The position numbers and the translations under genes were made by a program. From assembly GCF_010119245.1 (NCBI RefSeq), contig NZ_WNKG01000008.1:186001-250000 (forward strand): DNA of 64,000 nucleotides, written 5' to 3'. How positions within the stretch are numbered: position 1 is the first letter of the stretch; each line of letters starts with the position of its first letter. Below are positions 1 through 9,346 of this stretch, in pieces. Below the pieces are notes generated by a model that did no database searches, was not told the DNA's origin, and worked only from the letters and a program-made list of their open reading frames with translations. This stretch comes from Cyclobacterium salsum. GTDB lineage: Bacteria; Bacteroidota; Bacteroidia; Cytophagales; Cyclobacteriaceae.

Positions 1-709
1 TATAACTCATACCATCGAAAAAGCCTTTATAATTTTTCGGATCGGTCTTATAATCCAGCGGCGTGATCGGCCAGATGAGTTCGTCCTTGTCCGGAAAATA
101 ATGATTCATAAAATAGAGCAACAAATCCCGGGCTTTTGCATTGTAATGCGGGTACATGGTCACTTTTCCGAACAAATACCTGATATCGGGATTGATCATG
201 ACCACTGCACCTAAGCCATCCCACAGGTTGTCCAGGGAGAAAATTCCCTTTCGGTTATCCACGCTGGGCTGATAGTTTGGTTGGACAAATGACCTTCCCA
301 ATTCGATGGTATAGGGAAGGTATTCCTTTACAAACCGATCCGAAAAATTGAATAGGTGGGCGGTAGAAAGGTTCACTGCCCCATCGGAAGTAAATCCGGC
401 ATCTGCACATTTGATCAGCCGGTACCCTGCGATGATTTCCTTATCTTCGGGGTTCCAGGCGATTAATTGCTCGTAACAATTTTCACAGGTATCGTTTTCA
501 TCGATATCCAGCGGCAAACCCGTTCCTCCCCCTGCTGCTCTAAATGAAACTTCACGCAACCTCCCAATTTCCTTCAGTACATTGGGTGCGTTGTGCTGAT
601 TAACCAGGTAAATTTCATTCTCTCCGTTATTTACATATCTCAAAAACCGCTCGGCCGATAATTCACGTTGGATAACCTCCCGGTCAATCGGGTTGATAAT
701 TGCTTGCAT
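1..709 (-). CDS. glsB: GNAT-type N-acyltransferase of glycine/ornithine lipid synthesis, C-terminus cut by window edge
   Basis: The frame is open from an ATG at 709 to the left edge, giving about 236 residues with no stop. The protein begins MQAIINPIDREVIQRE and contains GENEIYLVN, FRAAGGGTG, AWNPEDKEIIAGYRL and YTIELGRSFV, which fit the OlsB/GlsB N-acyltransferase (hemolysin-like GNAT) family. Such enzymes transfer a 3-hydroxy-acyl chain from ACP to the amino group of glycine or ornithine, the first step of amino-acid lipid synthesis at the inner membrane. The upstream neighbour, 8 bp away on the same strand, is the PlsC-type O-acyltransferase expected for step two, and this pairing supports the call. 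The substrate (glycine or ornithine) is inferred from the phylum. Confidence 0.75.
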   Translation of the reverse strand, partial: MQAIINPIDREVIQRELSAERFLRYVNNGENEIYLVNQHNAPNVLKEIGRLREVSFRAAGGGTGLPLDIDENDTCENCYEQLIAWNPEDKEIIAGYRLIKCADAGFTSDGAVNLSTAHLFNFSDRFVKEYLPYTIELGRSFVQPNYQPSVDNRKGIFSLDNLWDGLGAVVMINPDIRYLFGKVTMYPHYNAKARDLLLYFMNHYFPDKDELIWPITPLDYKTDPKNYKGFFDGMSY

Positions 710-717
710 AAATCCTA

Positions 718-1545
718 CTAGTCTTGGACAATGTTGTAAACTATTTTTTTGACCTCTTCTGCCCAGTATTTGTCCGTTTTGGAAGCATCAAAATACTTGT
801 AAGAAATTGGTTTTCCTATATGGACTACGATATTTTTGTTTTTTTGCCCAAACATCTCGTCAGCCAAATAAAACATCTCAATATTGGCCTTTACTCCTAC
901 TTTTTTCCTAAGGCTTGCCAAATTATAAAAAAAAGACGAGTTCCTCCCCTCTATGTAAACAGGAACGATGTCTTTTTTGTATTTTCTTGCCTTATTGATA
1001 AAACTTTTTTTCCATTCCAAATCCTTGATCCCATGCTCCTGTTTCCTGGAAACCAGGCCTGCCGGAAATACCAAAATTCCATTGGTAGAGGCATACGTTT
1101 CTTCAATGAGCTCTGCCCCTTTCTTACCACTGCTGCCGTGTTTGTTGACCGGAACAAACAATCTTCCAAAATGAGGAATATTCATCAGCAGGTCATTTAC
1201 TAAAAACCGCAAATCTTCCCGGTATTTCCCCAGCACATGCATCAAGACAACCCCATCCAAGGCACCCAAGGGATGATTAGATGCAAAAATAACACTTCGG
1301 TCCCGTGGGATATTCTTCTCCCCACTTACCGCCACGTTTACTCCAAATTCCTTGATGAGTGCATCCACAAATTCCAATTCCTTCAAATCAGCATGGCGTA
1401 GCATGATGTCATTGACCTCCTCTTCATGTACGATTCTCTTGATGTATCCCAGAACAAATCCCGGCATCCATTTCAATAAAGCAGGGTTTTTAGATGCAAT
1501 TACCTTTTTAATATCTATAAATTTCTCGTTCTCCACAAAAAACAA
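718..1545 (-). CDS. glsA: PlsC-type lyso-lipid O-acyltransferase of glycine/ornithine lipid synthesis
   Basis: 275 residues. The acyltransferase block FASNHPLGALDG (about residues 88-99) is the NH(x4)D catalytic motif of the GlsA/OlsA branch of PlsC proteins. It is followed by the substrate-binding stretch LLMNIPHFGRLFVPVNK and by VFPAGLVSRK. It should O-acylate the lyso-glycine (or lyso-ornithine) lipid made by the N-acyltransferase encoded 8 bp downstream, so the two form an operon. The start is uncertain. The frame offers TTG at 1545 and GTG at 1536, with no ATG before residue 27. Confidence 0.72.
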   Translation of the reverse strand: MFFVENEKFIDIKKVIASKNPALLKWMPGFVLGYIKRIVHEEEVNDIMLRHADLKELEFVDALIKEFGVNVAVSGEKNIPRDRSVIFASNHPLGALDGVVLMHVLGKYREDLRFLVNDLLMNIPHFGRLFVPVNKHGSSGKKGAELIEETYASTNGILVFPAGLVSRKQEHGIKDLEWKKSFINKARKYKKDIVPVYIEGRNSSFFYNLASLRKKVGVKANIEMFYLADEMFGQKNKNIVVHIGKPISYKYFDASKTDKYWAEEVKKIVYNIVQD

Positions 1546-1811
1546 TTAATTGAATGATCGAAAACAGTAGCCCTCTATTTACCTGCGGCCTTCCAGGCCA
1601 GGAAACTAAACTTACCGTAAATTAATCTTAAGCAAAAATAGGGAAAATAAATTTATTGGCTTTATTTGGTATAGGCATTGCTCCAAACTTTCTTGATTGC
1701 GTGCCGGTGCATTGTGATTACACTAACTTATTATTCCAACAAATCACGATCCGCTAACCGGCTGAACATTCGACAATGCCTTCATGTTACTACCCCTAAA
1801 CAGAAACTCTT

Positions 1812-2648
1812 ATGATGCAACTGGCAATTACAGGCGCCACCTCCGGAATTGGTGCAGAAAAAGCAAAGGTCCTCGCTCCGAAATGCAGTCGAATTTTCCT
1901 ATTGGTTCGAAATCGGGAAAAAGCAAAAGAACTGGTACAATCCATCGACCCTTCCGGCAATAACGATAAGTTCACCATTATTCATTGCGACCTGGCAGAC
2001 CTCCAATCCGTGGCGGCTGCGGCCAGCACACTCCGGGAGGCCACCGATAACCTGGACCTCCTGATCAATAATGCAGGGGGGATTTTTCCCGAAAAGAAAT
2101 TAACCAAAGACGGTCATGAACTCACCTTTTCAGCCAACCACCTGGGGCACTTTCTGCTGACACAGCAAGTGATGCCCTTACTCACTAACGGAGACGGAGG
2201 AAGGGTAATCAGCGTCAGTTCTGAGGCGCACAAAGGTGCCTCCATAGACAGAAAGGACCTGGAGTTAATCCGGAATTTCGGTTCATTTAAGGCTTACGCC
2301 AATGCCAAATTATACAACATCCTTTTCACCAAATCACTGGCCGAAAAATACGCTGATAAAAACCTGGAGGCCTACGCCCTTCATCCCGGGGTAGTCAATA
2401 CTGGCTTTGGAAACCAAAGCAAAGGAATTTTTAAGATCCTCCTTTCCCTGTTCAAGCCCTTAATGATCAGCCCCGCAAAAGGTGCGAAAACCGGTATTTT
2501 CCTGGCCACCACTAAGCAGGTCCCCGGTAAGAACGGGGATTACTTTAAAAAGTCTAAAACCGCAAGTGTATCCTCCCAGGCCAAATCTAAAAAATTAAGG
2601 GATCAACTTTGGGAATACAGCATGGAACAAATCAAGGAATTTGTTTAA
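1812..2648 (+). CDS. Short-chain dehydrogenase/reductase (retinol-dehydrogenase-like SDR)
   Basis: 278 residues with a complete classical SDR signature: cofactor loop TGATSGIG (about residues 8-15), LLINNAGG, a serine in VISVSSEA, and the catalytic pair in YANAKLYN (YxxxK). LVRNREKA after beta-2 suggests NADP(H) preference. It resembles the WWOX/retinol-dehydrogenase-like SDRs, but the substrate cannot be read from sequence. The start ATG is doubled (1812/1815). The gene converges with the DUF4249 gene and their stop regions overlap by 4 bp, so there is no room for a terminator between them. Confidence 0.8.
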   Translation: MMQLAITGATSGIGAEKAKVLAPKCSRIFLLVRNREKAKELVQSIDPSGNNDKFTIIHCDLADLQSVAAAASTLREATDNLDLLINNAGGIFPEKKLTKDGHELTFSANHLGHFLLTQQVMPLLTNGDGGRVISVSSEAHKGASIDRKDLELIRNFGSFKAYANAKLYNILFTKSLAEKYADKNLEAYALHPGVVNTGFGNQSKGIFKILLSLFKPLMISPAKGAKTGIFLATTKQVPGKNGDYFKKSKTASVSSQAKSKKLRDQLWEYSMEQIKEFV

Positions 2649-3481
2649 TTACCTTCTTCATCCTGAATCAGAATCGTTCGGGTGACCACCGGCGCAGTCA
2701 TAAAATAGCCCATTACCTCGCCCACTCCCTGACTAACGGTAATGTTCGTCCTAGGATTGGCCGGTGGCGGACTGAATAACCCTCCATCGTTAAATAACAA
2801 ATTCACCAACTGGTTCAGGTAATCGTACGAACTTTCATTTAGTCGTAGCATTTGCAGTTTGACCTTGTCCTCCTTTTCAAAGGTAAAGGCCGTGAGCTCA
2901 AATCCATTATTCAATACCGAACTACCAAAGGTGTCATCAAAAAGAAAATAATCGGATCGCCTGTTTAATAGGGTATCATTGCGCGTCAGCTTCAGGCGGT
3001 AAAAGTTATTTTCAGTAAATGGAATCTTTCCATACAAAGTCAAATAATATCCTTCATCCGCAAAGAACCGTTCCTCCTTGAATTCATAGGTAATGCTATC
3101 CAATATGGGTGCTTCCAGGGTGGTGCCTGTGGCGCTGTACTCCTTTCCCTCCAATGCTACCCGCAATCGGTATTCATGTCCGATTGCGGCGGCTTGCTGA
3201 TTTAGAGGTAGGTACTGCCCCAATTCTACTACATATCGAAATTCAATGATCTCTCCATTCTCCAAATCCTCAATTTGAACGAGGGCATCCGGGATGCGCT
3301 CATTGTCAAGCGTATCGTAATAATCACGCGAATAGGCTACGGACACAAAATTATCCGAAGGATTATCTGTCCATACGCCTTCAATCACCGGAATTTTATC
3401 CCGAGCGCCCAATTCAAGGGCGGCCTCCTCCTGGCAGGAATAAAGAAAAAATACGAGTCCAAAAATGACAACTAACCTCAT
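2645..3481 (-). CDS. DUF4249 outer-membrane lipoprotein
   Basis: 278 residues starting with a lipoprotein signal (lipobox FLYSC, Cys about 16). The body matches DUF4249 in layout: IPVIEGVWTD near the N-terminus, a beta-rich middle, and the C-terminal pattern GVGEVMGYFM. DUF4249 proteins are found in Bacteroidota next to TonB-dependent receptors with a carboxypeptidase-regulatory-like N-domain, exactly the neighbour here (4 bp upstream on the same strand). It probably acts at the outer membrane as accessory lipoprotein of that receptor. The ligand is unknown. Confidence 0.8.
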   Translation of the reverse strand: MRLVVIFGLVFFLYSCQEEAALELGARDKIPVIEGVWTDNPSDNFVSVAYSRDYYDTLDNERIPDALVQIEDLENGEIIEFRYVVELGQYLPLNQQAAAIGHEYRLRVALEGKEYSATGTTLEAPILDSITYEFKEERFFADEGYYLTLYGKIPFTENNFYRLKLTRNDTLLNRRSDYFLFDDTFGSSVLNNGFELTAFTFEKEDKVKLQMLRLNESSYDYLNQLVNLLFNDGGLFSPPPANPRTNITVSQGVGEVMGYFMTAPVVTRTILIQDEEGN

Positions 3482-3485
3482 GGAA

Positions 3486-5897
3486 TTAGAATTTGAAATT
3501 ATACGTTATAGACGGTAAAACACTAAATAAATAAGTCATAACTGCCCCTGGACGGGCCGAAGCTGCCTCTTCACCCGGACCAGGTTGAAAACCAATATCA
3601 TTGTTGTAGATGGTCGTAAACTCATATGAAAAAGGATTTTTTCGACCATAGGCATTGTATACACTGAAGTTCCAACTTCCTTGCCACCATTTGCCTTTAT
3701 CTTTGTTTTTCAGCGTCACCGAAAGATCTAACCGATGGTAATCCGGAAAGCGGTCCCTGTTTCTTTGCTCACTATACAATGGCACCCGCTGATCATCCAC
3801 CTCATAAGACCCTACCGGAAAGGTCACTGCTATTCCCGTGGTGTAAATAAAGGTACCGGAAAACGACAATCGCTCGTTTAATTGATGGGATACCACCAGG
3901 CTTAGATCATGTGGCCTGTCAAACCGGGGAGGATATGGCAGGCCCCGATTGATTCCTTGAATTTTTCGAAACACCCGCGACCAGGTATAACTCAACCAGC
4001 CGGACGTTTTGCCGACATTTTTTCGTAGCAAAAATTCCATACCATAAGACCAGCCATTGCCCGTTAGGATTTCGGTCTCAATATTATCTGTAAAAAGTAC
4101 ATTGGCTCCCTGTTTCAGATCCACAATGTTTCTAAAATCCCGGTAATAGCCCTCCAGGGAAACCTCCCAACGATTATCCATCAGGTTTTGAAACAAACCT
4201 GCAGAAACCTGATCTCCTCTGATGGGTAAAATATACCTTCCGGCCGGTACCCAGCGATCTATGGGCAATCCCGCCGAACTGTTGGAGGCCACCTGGATGT
4301 ACTGGTAATTCCGGTTAAACCCTGCTTTCAGGGAGGTGCCCGATGCGATTCGGTACCGGGCTGAAAACCGGGGTTCCCAACCCTGATACGCCTGCATCCG
4401 TTGCCCCAGCCGGTATTCCAGGGTATCGATTACCTGCTCGTTTTCCTGGGGATCATCATTGTCATACAGGTAATTGATTCCATTCCCTATTTGCTGGTAA
4501 TTTCCCCAACGCAGTCCTGCCTCCAGGCTTAAGCGGTCCGAAACTTCCGTTTTTCCAGCCAGAAACAGATTGAACTGTAGGCCTGTTCTCGGGTGTGAGT
4601 CCAGGGGCTCAATGCCACTATCTGGACTCCCCTGCAGGTTGACGGGAGCAAAGTGGTAAAGCTGCCCGTGCATACCGGCTTTTAATTCCGAATTTTCTCC
4701 CGGTATATAGGTCCAGGCCGCCTTGACACCCGATTCCGCAAAGTGATTGGACCAATCGAATCCATTTTCTTCATCGGAAAAGCTGATCAGGTATTGGTAA
4801 CGGCTGTAATAGGCAGATACATCCAGGTAATTTCGATCGTTGATCTGCCGATCCCAGGTGAAGGAATTGACCCAATTTTTCCATCCCAACCCAAACTGAC
4901 CTCTCAAACCCAAAAAATCACTACCATAATAGGAAGATAGAGTGAATCTATTTTGCGGTCCCTTCCTCCACATAAACTTACCGCTCAAATCGTAGAAGTA
5001 GAGTTGGTTATCTCGTATGTCTTCATTGCCTGAAAACGTCAGAAACAAATCCGCGTACGTTCTCCTTCCGGAGACAATAAAGGAGGAGTTGTCCGAAAAC
5101 AAGGGGCCGTCTACGGTCAATCTGGAACTGATACTACCAATCCCTCCCTCTCCCTGGATTTTGGAGGTATTTCCTTCTTTCAAGGAAATGTCCACCAATG
5201 AAGATACTCTTCCTCCAAATTCAGCAGGAATAGTACCTTTATAAAGGGCTACATCGCTAAGGGCATCTGGATTAAACACAGAGAAAAATCCAAAAAAATG
5301 AGATGGATTGTAAATGGGGGCACCATCGATCTGAATCAGGTTTTGATCCGCTGAACCTCCCCTTACAAACAAACCAGTGGACCCTTCTCCCGCAGTGGTC
5401 ACTCCCGGAAGCAATTGGATCCCTCGAAGCAAATCCACCTCCCCAAACAAGGCCGGGATGCGCTTCAATTCCTGGCCTGAAATCACGTTTTTTCCCATTT
5501 CCGTACTCGCCACATTTTGATCCGGTTTCCTTTCCGAAACCACTACTTCTTCCAGGGTCCATTCCTCCGGGCTTAGATAAAAGACCAACCCCTCCATTTT
5601 GCTTTTTTCTTTCAGGTCCCGGGCAATGGATTGGTAACCCAGGAATCGGATCAGCAACGTACCGGAAGAGGTTTCGCTACTTAGGGTGAAATCCCCATTC
5701 TCGTCAGTGATGGTGCCTTTACCGGCCTGCCCCTCCCAATTTACCGTTGCCCCGGGTAAGGGTTCACCGGAAGCCTTGTCCACTACCTGTCCACTGACAG
5801 TGCCATTTTGCTGTCCGGAAACGGTATTAACCACTAGAAGGCAGGTAAAAAAAAGGAATAAATGCACCCAAAAAGATTTTTGCTCGTATGTAAACAT
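3486..5897 (-). CDS. TonB-dependent receptor with CarboxypepD_reg-like N-terminal domain
   Basis: 803 residues with a signal peptide ending VNTVSGQ (about residue 29). Next comes a CarboxypepD_reg-like/CNA-B-type domain (about 30-110; GTVSGQVVDKASGEPLPGAT). The plug domain (about 130-250) contains LLPGVTTAGEGSTGLFVRGG and IQIDGAPIYNPSHFFGF, and the rest is a long beta-barrel ending in an aromatic residue (ITYNFKF). It is an outer-membrane active transporter driven by TonB/ExbBD. The barrel is shorter than most SusC proteins, and the partner is a DUF4249 lipoprotein rather than SusD, so I would not call it a glycan transporter. The ligand is unknown. Confidence 0.85.
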   Translation of the reverse strand: MFTYEQKSFWVHLFLFFTCLLVVNTVSGQQNGTVSGQVVDKASGEPLPGATVNWEGQAGKGTITDENGDFTLSSETSSGTLLIRFLGYQSIARDLKEKSKMEGLVFYLSPEEWTLEEVVVSERKPDQNVASTEMGKNVISGQELKRIPALFGEVDLLRGIQLLPGVTTAGEGSTGLFVRGGSADQNLIQIDGAPIYNPSHFFGFFSVFNPDALSDVALYKGTIPAEFGGRVSSLVDISLKEGNTSKIQGEGGIGSISSRLTVDGPLFSDNSSFIVSGRRTYADLFLTFSGNEDIRDNQLYFYDLSGKFMWRKGPQNRFTLSSYYGSDFLGLRGQFGLGWKNWVNSFTWDRQINDRNYLDVSAYYSRYQYLISFSDEENGFDWSNHFAESGVKAAWTYIPGENSELKAGMHGQLYHFAPVNLQGSPDSGIEPLDSHPRTGLQFNLFLAGKTEVSDRLSLEAGLRWGNYQQIGNGINYLYDNDDPQENEQVIDTLEYRLGQRMQAYQGWEPRFSARYRIASGTSLKAGFNRNYQYIQVASNSSAGLPIDRWVPAGRYILPIRGDQVSAGLFQNLMDNRWEVSLEGYYRDFRNIVDLKQGANVLFTDNIETEILTGNGWSYGMEFLLRKNVGKTSGWLSYTWSRVFRKIQGINRGLPYPPRFDRPHDLSLVVSHQLNERLSFSGTFIYTTGIAVTFPVGSYEVDDQRVPLYSEQRNRDRFPDYHRLDLSVTLKNKDKGKWWQGSWNFSVYNAYGRKNPFSYEFTTIYNNDIGFQPGPGEEAASARPGAVMTYLFSVLPSITYNFKF

Positions 5898-6095
5898 GCG
5901 TTATGGTAGAAGTAAAATGTAATCAATGACGCTAAAGAAAGAACCCAATGCCAACACCAAAAATGATAACGACATCCACCTTAAATGGTTAAGGAAATCT
6001 GGCTTTATTTCGACAGAGACAACACAATTTCAATACGGGGGTAATAATTCCGACACATCCCTTACGTTTTAAGTATTAATGATTAATTTCAAGCC

Positions 6096-7061
6096 ATGAT
6101 TTGGGCCTATCCTGATACCGATTTGATTTTGACCCTGACAACGGTCTTTGTGCTACTCTATGCAGCTTATTTGTACCGTTTCTGGACGATCAATCAAAAA
6201 ATAGTCGTAAAGAAAAGAAGTCTGGTGTGGAAAATGATTCTGCGCAGCCTGTATTTCTGTTTGTTTTTGATTGCTCTGGCAGGCCCATCCATAGGCAACG
6301 CCATGAAAGAAATCAAACAGGAAGGAAAAGACATCTTCCTGGCGATCGATCTCTCCCGTTCCATGAACGCCGAAGACATACAGCCCAGCAGGTTGCAGCG
6401 AATAAAATTCGAATTGAAAAACCTGGTGAAAAATTTCAGCTCGGACCGGCTGGGAATCATCATCTTTTCATCAGAAGCTTTTATTCAGTGTCCCTTGACA
6501 TTCGACCAGAATGTGATCCAATTGCACCTGGACGGATTAAATACAGGGCTGGTTCCGAATTCAGGAACCGACATCGAGGCGCCGCTCAATATGGCCTACA
6601 GTAAGTTTTTGTCGGATGAAAGCCAGGAACCCAAATCAAAAGCCATCATTCTGATTAGCGATGGAGAGGATTTCGGAGAGGCATTGGATGGTACACTTGA
6701 AAAACTTCGGGAGTCAGGTATCCGGGTCTACACCATGGGGGTGGGCACCAGTTCCGGGAGTACTATCCCCAGAGGCAGCGGAGTGGTCATCGATCAGCAA
6801 ACCAACCGTCCGGCCATCTCCAGACTCAGTTCGGACAATCTCCGAAAAATTGCCAATCAGACAGACGGGGATTATTTTGAATTAAGTGATGACTTGCAGG
6901 AGATTCCCCAACTAATAGATGCCATTTCCAATTTGGAAGGAACCGTAATGGCCAGTCGTACCGTAGAGGCCTCTTCTAACAAATATTTCTATTTCCTGCT
7001 GGCCGGTCTGGTTTTGGCAGTACTGGATTCCCTCTTACCCGTCAGGACTTTATCCCTTTAA
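6096..7061 (+). CDS. batB: VWA-domain inner-membrane protein, BatA/BatB-like
   Basis: 321 residues. Two membrane helices (about 8-28 and 48-66) precede a periplasmic von Willebrand A domain whose MIDAS motif is D85-L-S87-R-S89 (AIDLSRSMNAED). A final helix lies near 293-313. This is the BatA/BatB layout from Bacteroidota aerotolerance operons. The two genes immediately downstream encode TPR and acidic proteins as in batC, 3 bp away and then overlapping, so all three are one operon. The physiological role of Bat proteins is unsettled. No MoxR ATPase, batA or batD is adjacent. Confidence 0.75.
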   Translation: MIWAYPDTDLILTLTTVFVLLYAAYLYRFWTINQKIVVKKRSLVWKMILRSLYFCLFLIALAGPSIGNAMKEIKQEGKDIFLAIDLSRSMNAEDIQPSRLQRIKFELKNLVKNFSSDRLGIIIFSSEAFIQCPLTFDQNVIQLHLDGLNTGLVPNSGTDIEAPLNMAYSKFLSDESQEPKSKAIILISDGEDFGEALDGTLEKLRESGIRVYTMGVGTSSGSTIPRGSGVVIDQQTNRPAISRLSSDNLRKIANQTDGDYFELSDDLQEIPQLIDAISNLEGTVMASRTVEASSNKYFYFLLAGLVLAVLDSLLPVRTLSL

Positions 7062-7064
7062 AAA

Positions 7065-7736
7065 ATGATCTATACCATGGTATACAGAATGTTACTTTGG
7101 GTGTTTTTGATAATTCCCGGTGATTGGAAAAAAATTTCCATCACCAACGAAGCCCTAGCCACTGCCGAAAAGTCTTTCAAGGAGGCCGATTACGAAAATT
7201 CGGTACGAAATCACCTTTCCCTGCTGGAGGACCATGGACTGGACCACCCGGAAGTCCGCTTTAACCTTGCCCTGAGCTACCAAAACAACGGGCAGGAAGA
7301 AGATGCCAAAAAAACTTACGAACCCCTGATTTCCGTAAACGCCAATAACATTCCTTCATTCGCAGCCAATCAACAAGGCGTTTTACTTGGCAACGAAAAA
7401 AAGTACCAGGAAGCCCTATCCTATTTCAAAACGGCTCTGTTGAAGGATCCCGAAAATGAGCAGGCCCGGTACAATTACGAAGTCCTGGCTCGCTGGCTGG
7501 AAGGAAATGAAGAAAACCAGGAAAATGAGGAGGACAGAGAAGAGGAAGACCAGATCCAACCCTCCAATTATGCCAAAAGGATGAAAGCGCAAGCGGATGA
7601 AATGGTCGACAGGTTTCGATTTGGCGAGGCAAATGAGATCATGGACCGCGCGCTGGAAATCGATGAAACGGTAGCCCACTACCAAAAATTTATGGATCAC
7701 TTAAACGAGATCAATGAAATCAATGAAAACCAATAA
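7065..7736 (+). CDS. TPR protein of the Bat locus (BatC-like)
   Basis: 223 residues with a hydrophobic N-terminus (about 6-18) that may be a signal peptide or anchor. Tetratricopeptide repeats span about 30-150 (for example ALSYFKTALLKDPENEQARY), followed by a strongly acidic stretch rich in E, N and D (about 148-165). It lies 3 bp after the VWA gene and overlaps the next gene by 23 bp, so it is translated from the same message. TPR plus acidic tail is typical of BatC/BatB-associated proteins, which probably scaffold the VWA protein in the periplasm. Confidence 0.65.
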   Translation: MIYTMVYRMLLWVFLIIPGDWKKISITNEALATAEKSFKEADYENSVRNHLSLLEDHGLDHPEVRFNLALSYQNNGQEEDAKKTYEPLISVNANNIPSFAANQQGVLLGNEKKYQEALSYFKTALLKDPENEQARYNYEVLARWLEGNEENQENEEDREEEDQIQPSNYAKRMKAQADEMVDRFRFGEANEIMDRALEIDETVAHYQKFMDHLNEINEINENQ

Positions 7737-8337
7737 CTGCTTCCTTTTCACCCTGTTTTTGTTAGGCCCTTTGAGCCTGCTGGCACAATCCGAATCGGAA
7801 TATTTTAACCAGGCTGCCAGACAGTATGTAAACGAGGACATACAGGGAACCAGCCAGCTATTAGCCGAAGGCCTTGACAAATACCCAAACGATCCCCGGC
7901 TGAATGCGTTGTGGGAAAAGCTTCAAAAAGATCAGGAGGAACAGGAAAAGCAAGACCAGGAAAATCAGGAGCAGCAAGAACAAGACCAGCAGGACTCCCA
8001 GGAACAAGAGCAACAGGATCAGCAAAGTGAGGATCAGGAAAGTGGTGAAGGTGAAGAAGAAACACAGGAAGACGGGGCTGATGAGTCAGACGAGATGGAA
8101 GAACAGCGGGGAGAACAAACCGATGAAGAATCGGAGGATCCGGGCGAATTGGACAGTGATCTCAGCGATCGGGAAAAAGCCATGGAAGAAATGCGTCAAC
8201 GACTGGAAGAAATGAACATTACGCCGGAGCAGGCCACCCAAATTCTGGATGCGATGAACAGCAATGAACTGCGCTACATTCAACAAAATAGAAAAAAACC
8301 CACGGAGCAACCAAAAAGGGGGCTTCCGGACTATTAA
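7714..8337 (+). CDS. Secreted acidic Q/E-rich protein of the Bat locus
   Basis: 207 residues with a signal peptide ending LSLLAQ; the second ATG at 7723 is an equally good start. A short TPR-like segment (about 25-65) is followed by a low-complexity tract of roughly 80 residues built almost only from Q, E, D and S (about 68-150). A C-terminal helix contains MEEMRQRLEEMNITPEQATQ, and the tail is basic. It overlaps the preceding TPR gene by 23 bp. The C-terminal helix resembles the end of some BatC proteins, so the two ORFs may together replace one longer BatC. Function is not known. Confidence 0.6.
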   Translation: MKSMKTNNCFLFTLFLLGPLSLLAQSESEYFNQAARQYVNEDIQGTSQLLAEGLDKYPNDPRLNALWEKLQKDQEEQEKQDQENQEQQEQDQQDSQEQEQQDQQSEDQESGEGEEETQEDGADESDEMEEQRGEQTDEESEDPGELDSDLSDREKAMEEMRQRLEEMNITPEQATQILDAMNSNELRYIQQNRKKPTEQPKRGLPDY

Positions 8338-8417
8338 GTCCTGGATTTAATTTCGTTCTTTTCCTACTACGGATCTACTTTTGAACGTTGTTAATAGTGA
8401 AGGTTTTGCTAAATACG

Positions 8418-9227
8418 ATGAAATTATACAAGCTCAAAAAAAGAGGTTGCTTGCTCTTAATACAGGTTATCTGTTTATCAGCTTCCACCTTAGCGCAAGT
8501 AGAGACTACTTATTACGATGATGAAAATTCCCGTGTTAAGGAACGGTACCAAACGAAAGGAGGAATAGCCCACGGAGCTTACCAGTATTACGACCCCTTC
8601 GGTAATTTAACCCAAACCGGACAGTTTGAAGAGGGTAAAAAATCGGGAGTGTTTGTCGAACTACACCCGGAAACGGGAGATACGCTTAAAATCACCCCCT
8701 ATGTGGACGATCAGGTAGATGGAAAAGTCACTTCCTTCTACGCAAGTGGCAAGGTGGCGCAGCGTGCTGCCTTCCAGGCTGGAAACCTGCAGGGAACACT
8801 GGAATCATTTTACGAATCAGGAGAGATTCAGGGCCGGGTAGCTTTTCAAAATGGAAAACCTCACGGAAGCCAGGAAACCTTCTATCCGGACGGGCAACTA
8901 ATGGAAGTGCAGCATTTTGATCAGGGAGTTCCGGAAGGTATTCAACGGGAATATGCTGAAAATGGTCAATTACTGACCGAAAAAACCTTCAGTGAGGGGC
9001 AACTGGAGGGTTTGTACACCAGCTACCATCCCGGTGGTCAGAAAGCATCTGAAGTATCCTACAAAAGAGGAATCAAACACGGAAAATTTGTCACTTTTCA
9101 CGAAAATGGAACGGTTGCCTCCCGGGGAAACTATCGAAGGGGACTGCGGCACGGAACCTTTGTCACTTTTGACGAGATAGGAGAACAGATCGAGGAAGTC
9201 ATTTACAAAAGGGGCGTTCTTCAGTAA
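8418..9227 (+). CDS. Secreted MORN-repeat protein
   Basis: 269 residues from the ATG at 8418, which gives a clean signal peptide (ending ASTLAQ). An in-frame ATG at 8388 would add ten residues before it. The mature protein is a run of about nine or ten MORN_2-type repeats of roughly 23 residues, with recurring patterns such as [16 protein letters not shown] and [16 protein letters not shown]. These repeats form beta-hairpin stacks used for protein or lipid contacts and are common in exported Bacteroidota proteins labelled YwqK-like. No enzyme motif is visible. Function unknown. Confidence 0.7.
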   Translation: MKLYKLKKRGCLLLIQVICLSASTLAQVETTYYDDENSRVKERYQTKGGIAHGAYQYYDPFGNLTQTGQFEEGKKSGVFVELHPETGDTLKITPYVDDQVDGKVTSFYASGKVAQRAAFQAGNLQGTLESFYESGEIQGRVAFQNGKPHGSQETFYPDGQLMEVQHFDQGVPEGIQREYAENGQLLTEKTFSEGQLEGLYTSYHPGGQKASEVSYKRGIKHGKFVTFHENGTVASRGNYRRGLRHGTFVTFDEIGEQIEEVIYKRGVLQ

Positions 9228-9318
9228 TTTTTAACCGGTTGCTAACGAAAGCACCGGTCCGGATTGGATTTCCCTTCGCTGATTTTGAAGGAAATTCCTC
9301 AAGCTTGAGAATAATTTC

Positions 9319-9326
9319 TATTTTTG
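9319..9326 (+). promoter_or_regulatory. Candidate -7 box of purC promoter
   Basis: TATTTTTG fits the Bacteroidota -7 consensus TAnnTTTG and lies about 20 bp before the purC ATG at 9347. No TTG is found 19-20 bp upstream, so only the -7 element is supported. Its position argues against the upstream in-frame start at 9239. Confidence 0.35.
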
Positions 9327-9346
9327 CAAGTAAAAATGGATACCAC

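Noticed and set aside
7960-8110. DNA tandem repeat
   Set aside because: It is the coding sequence for the Q/E-rich tract; codons vary and no exact repeat unit holds.
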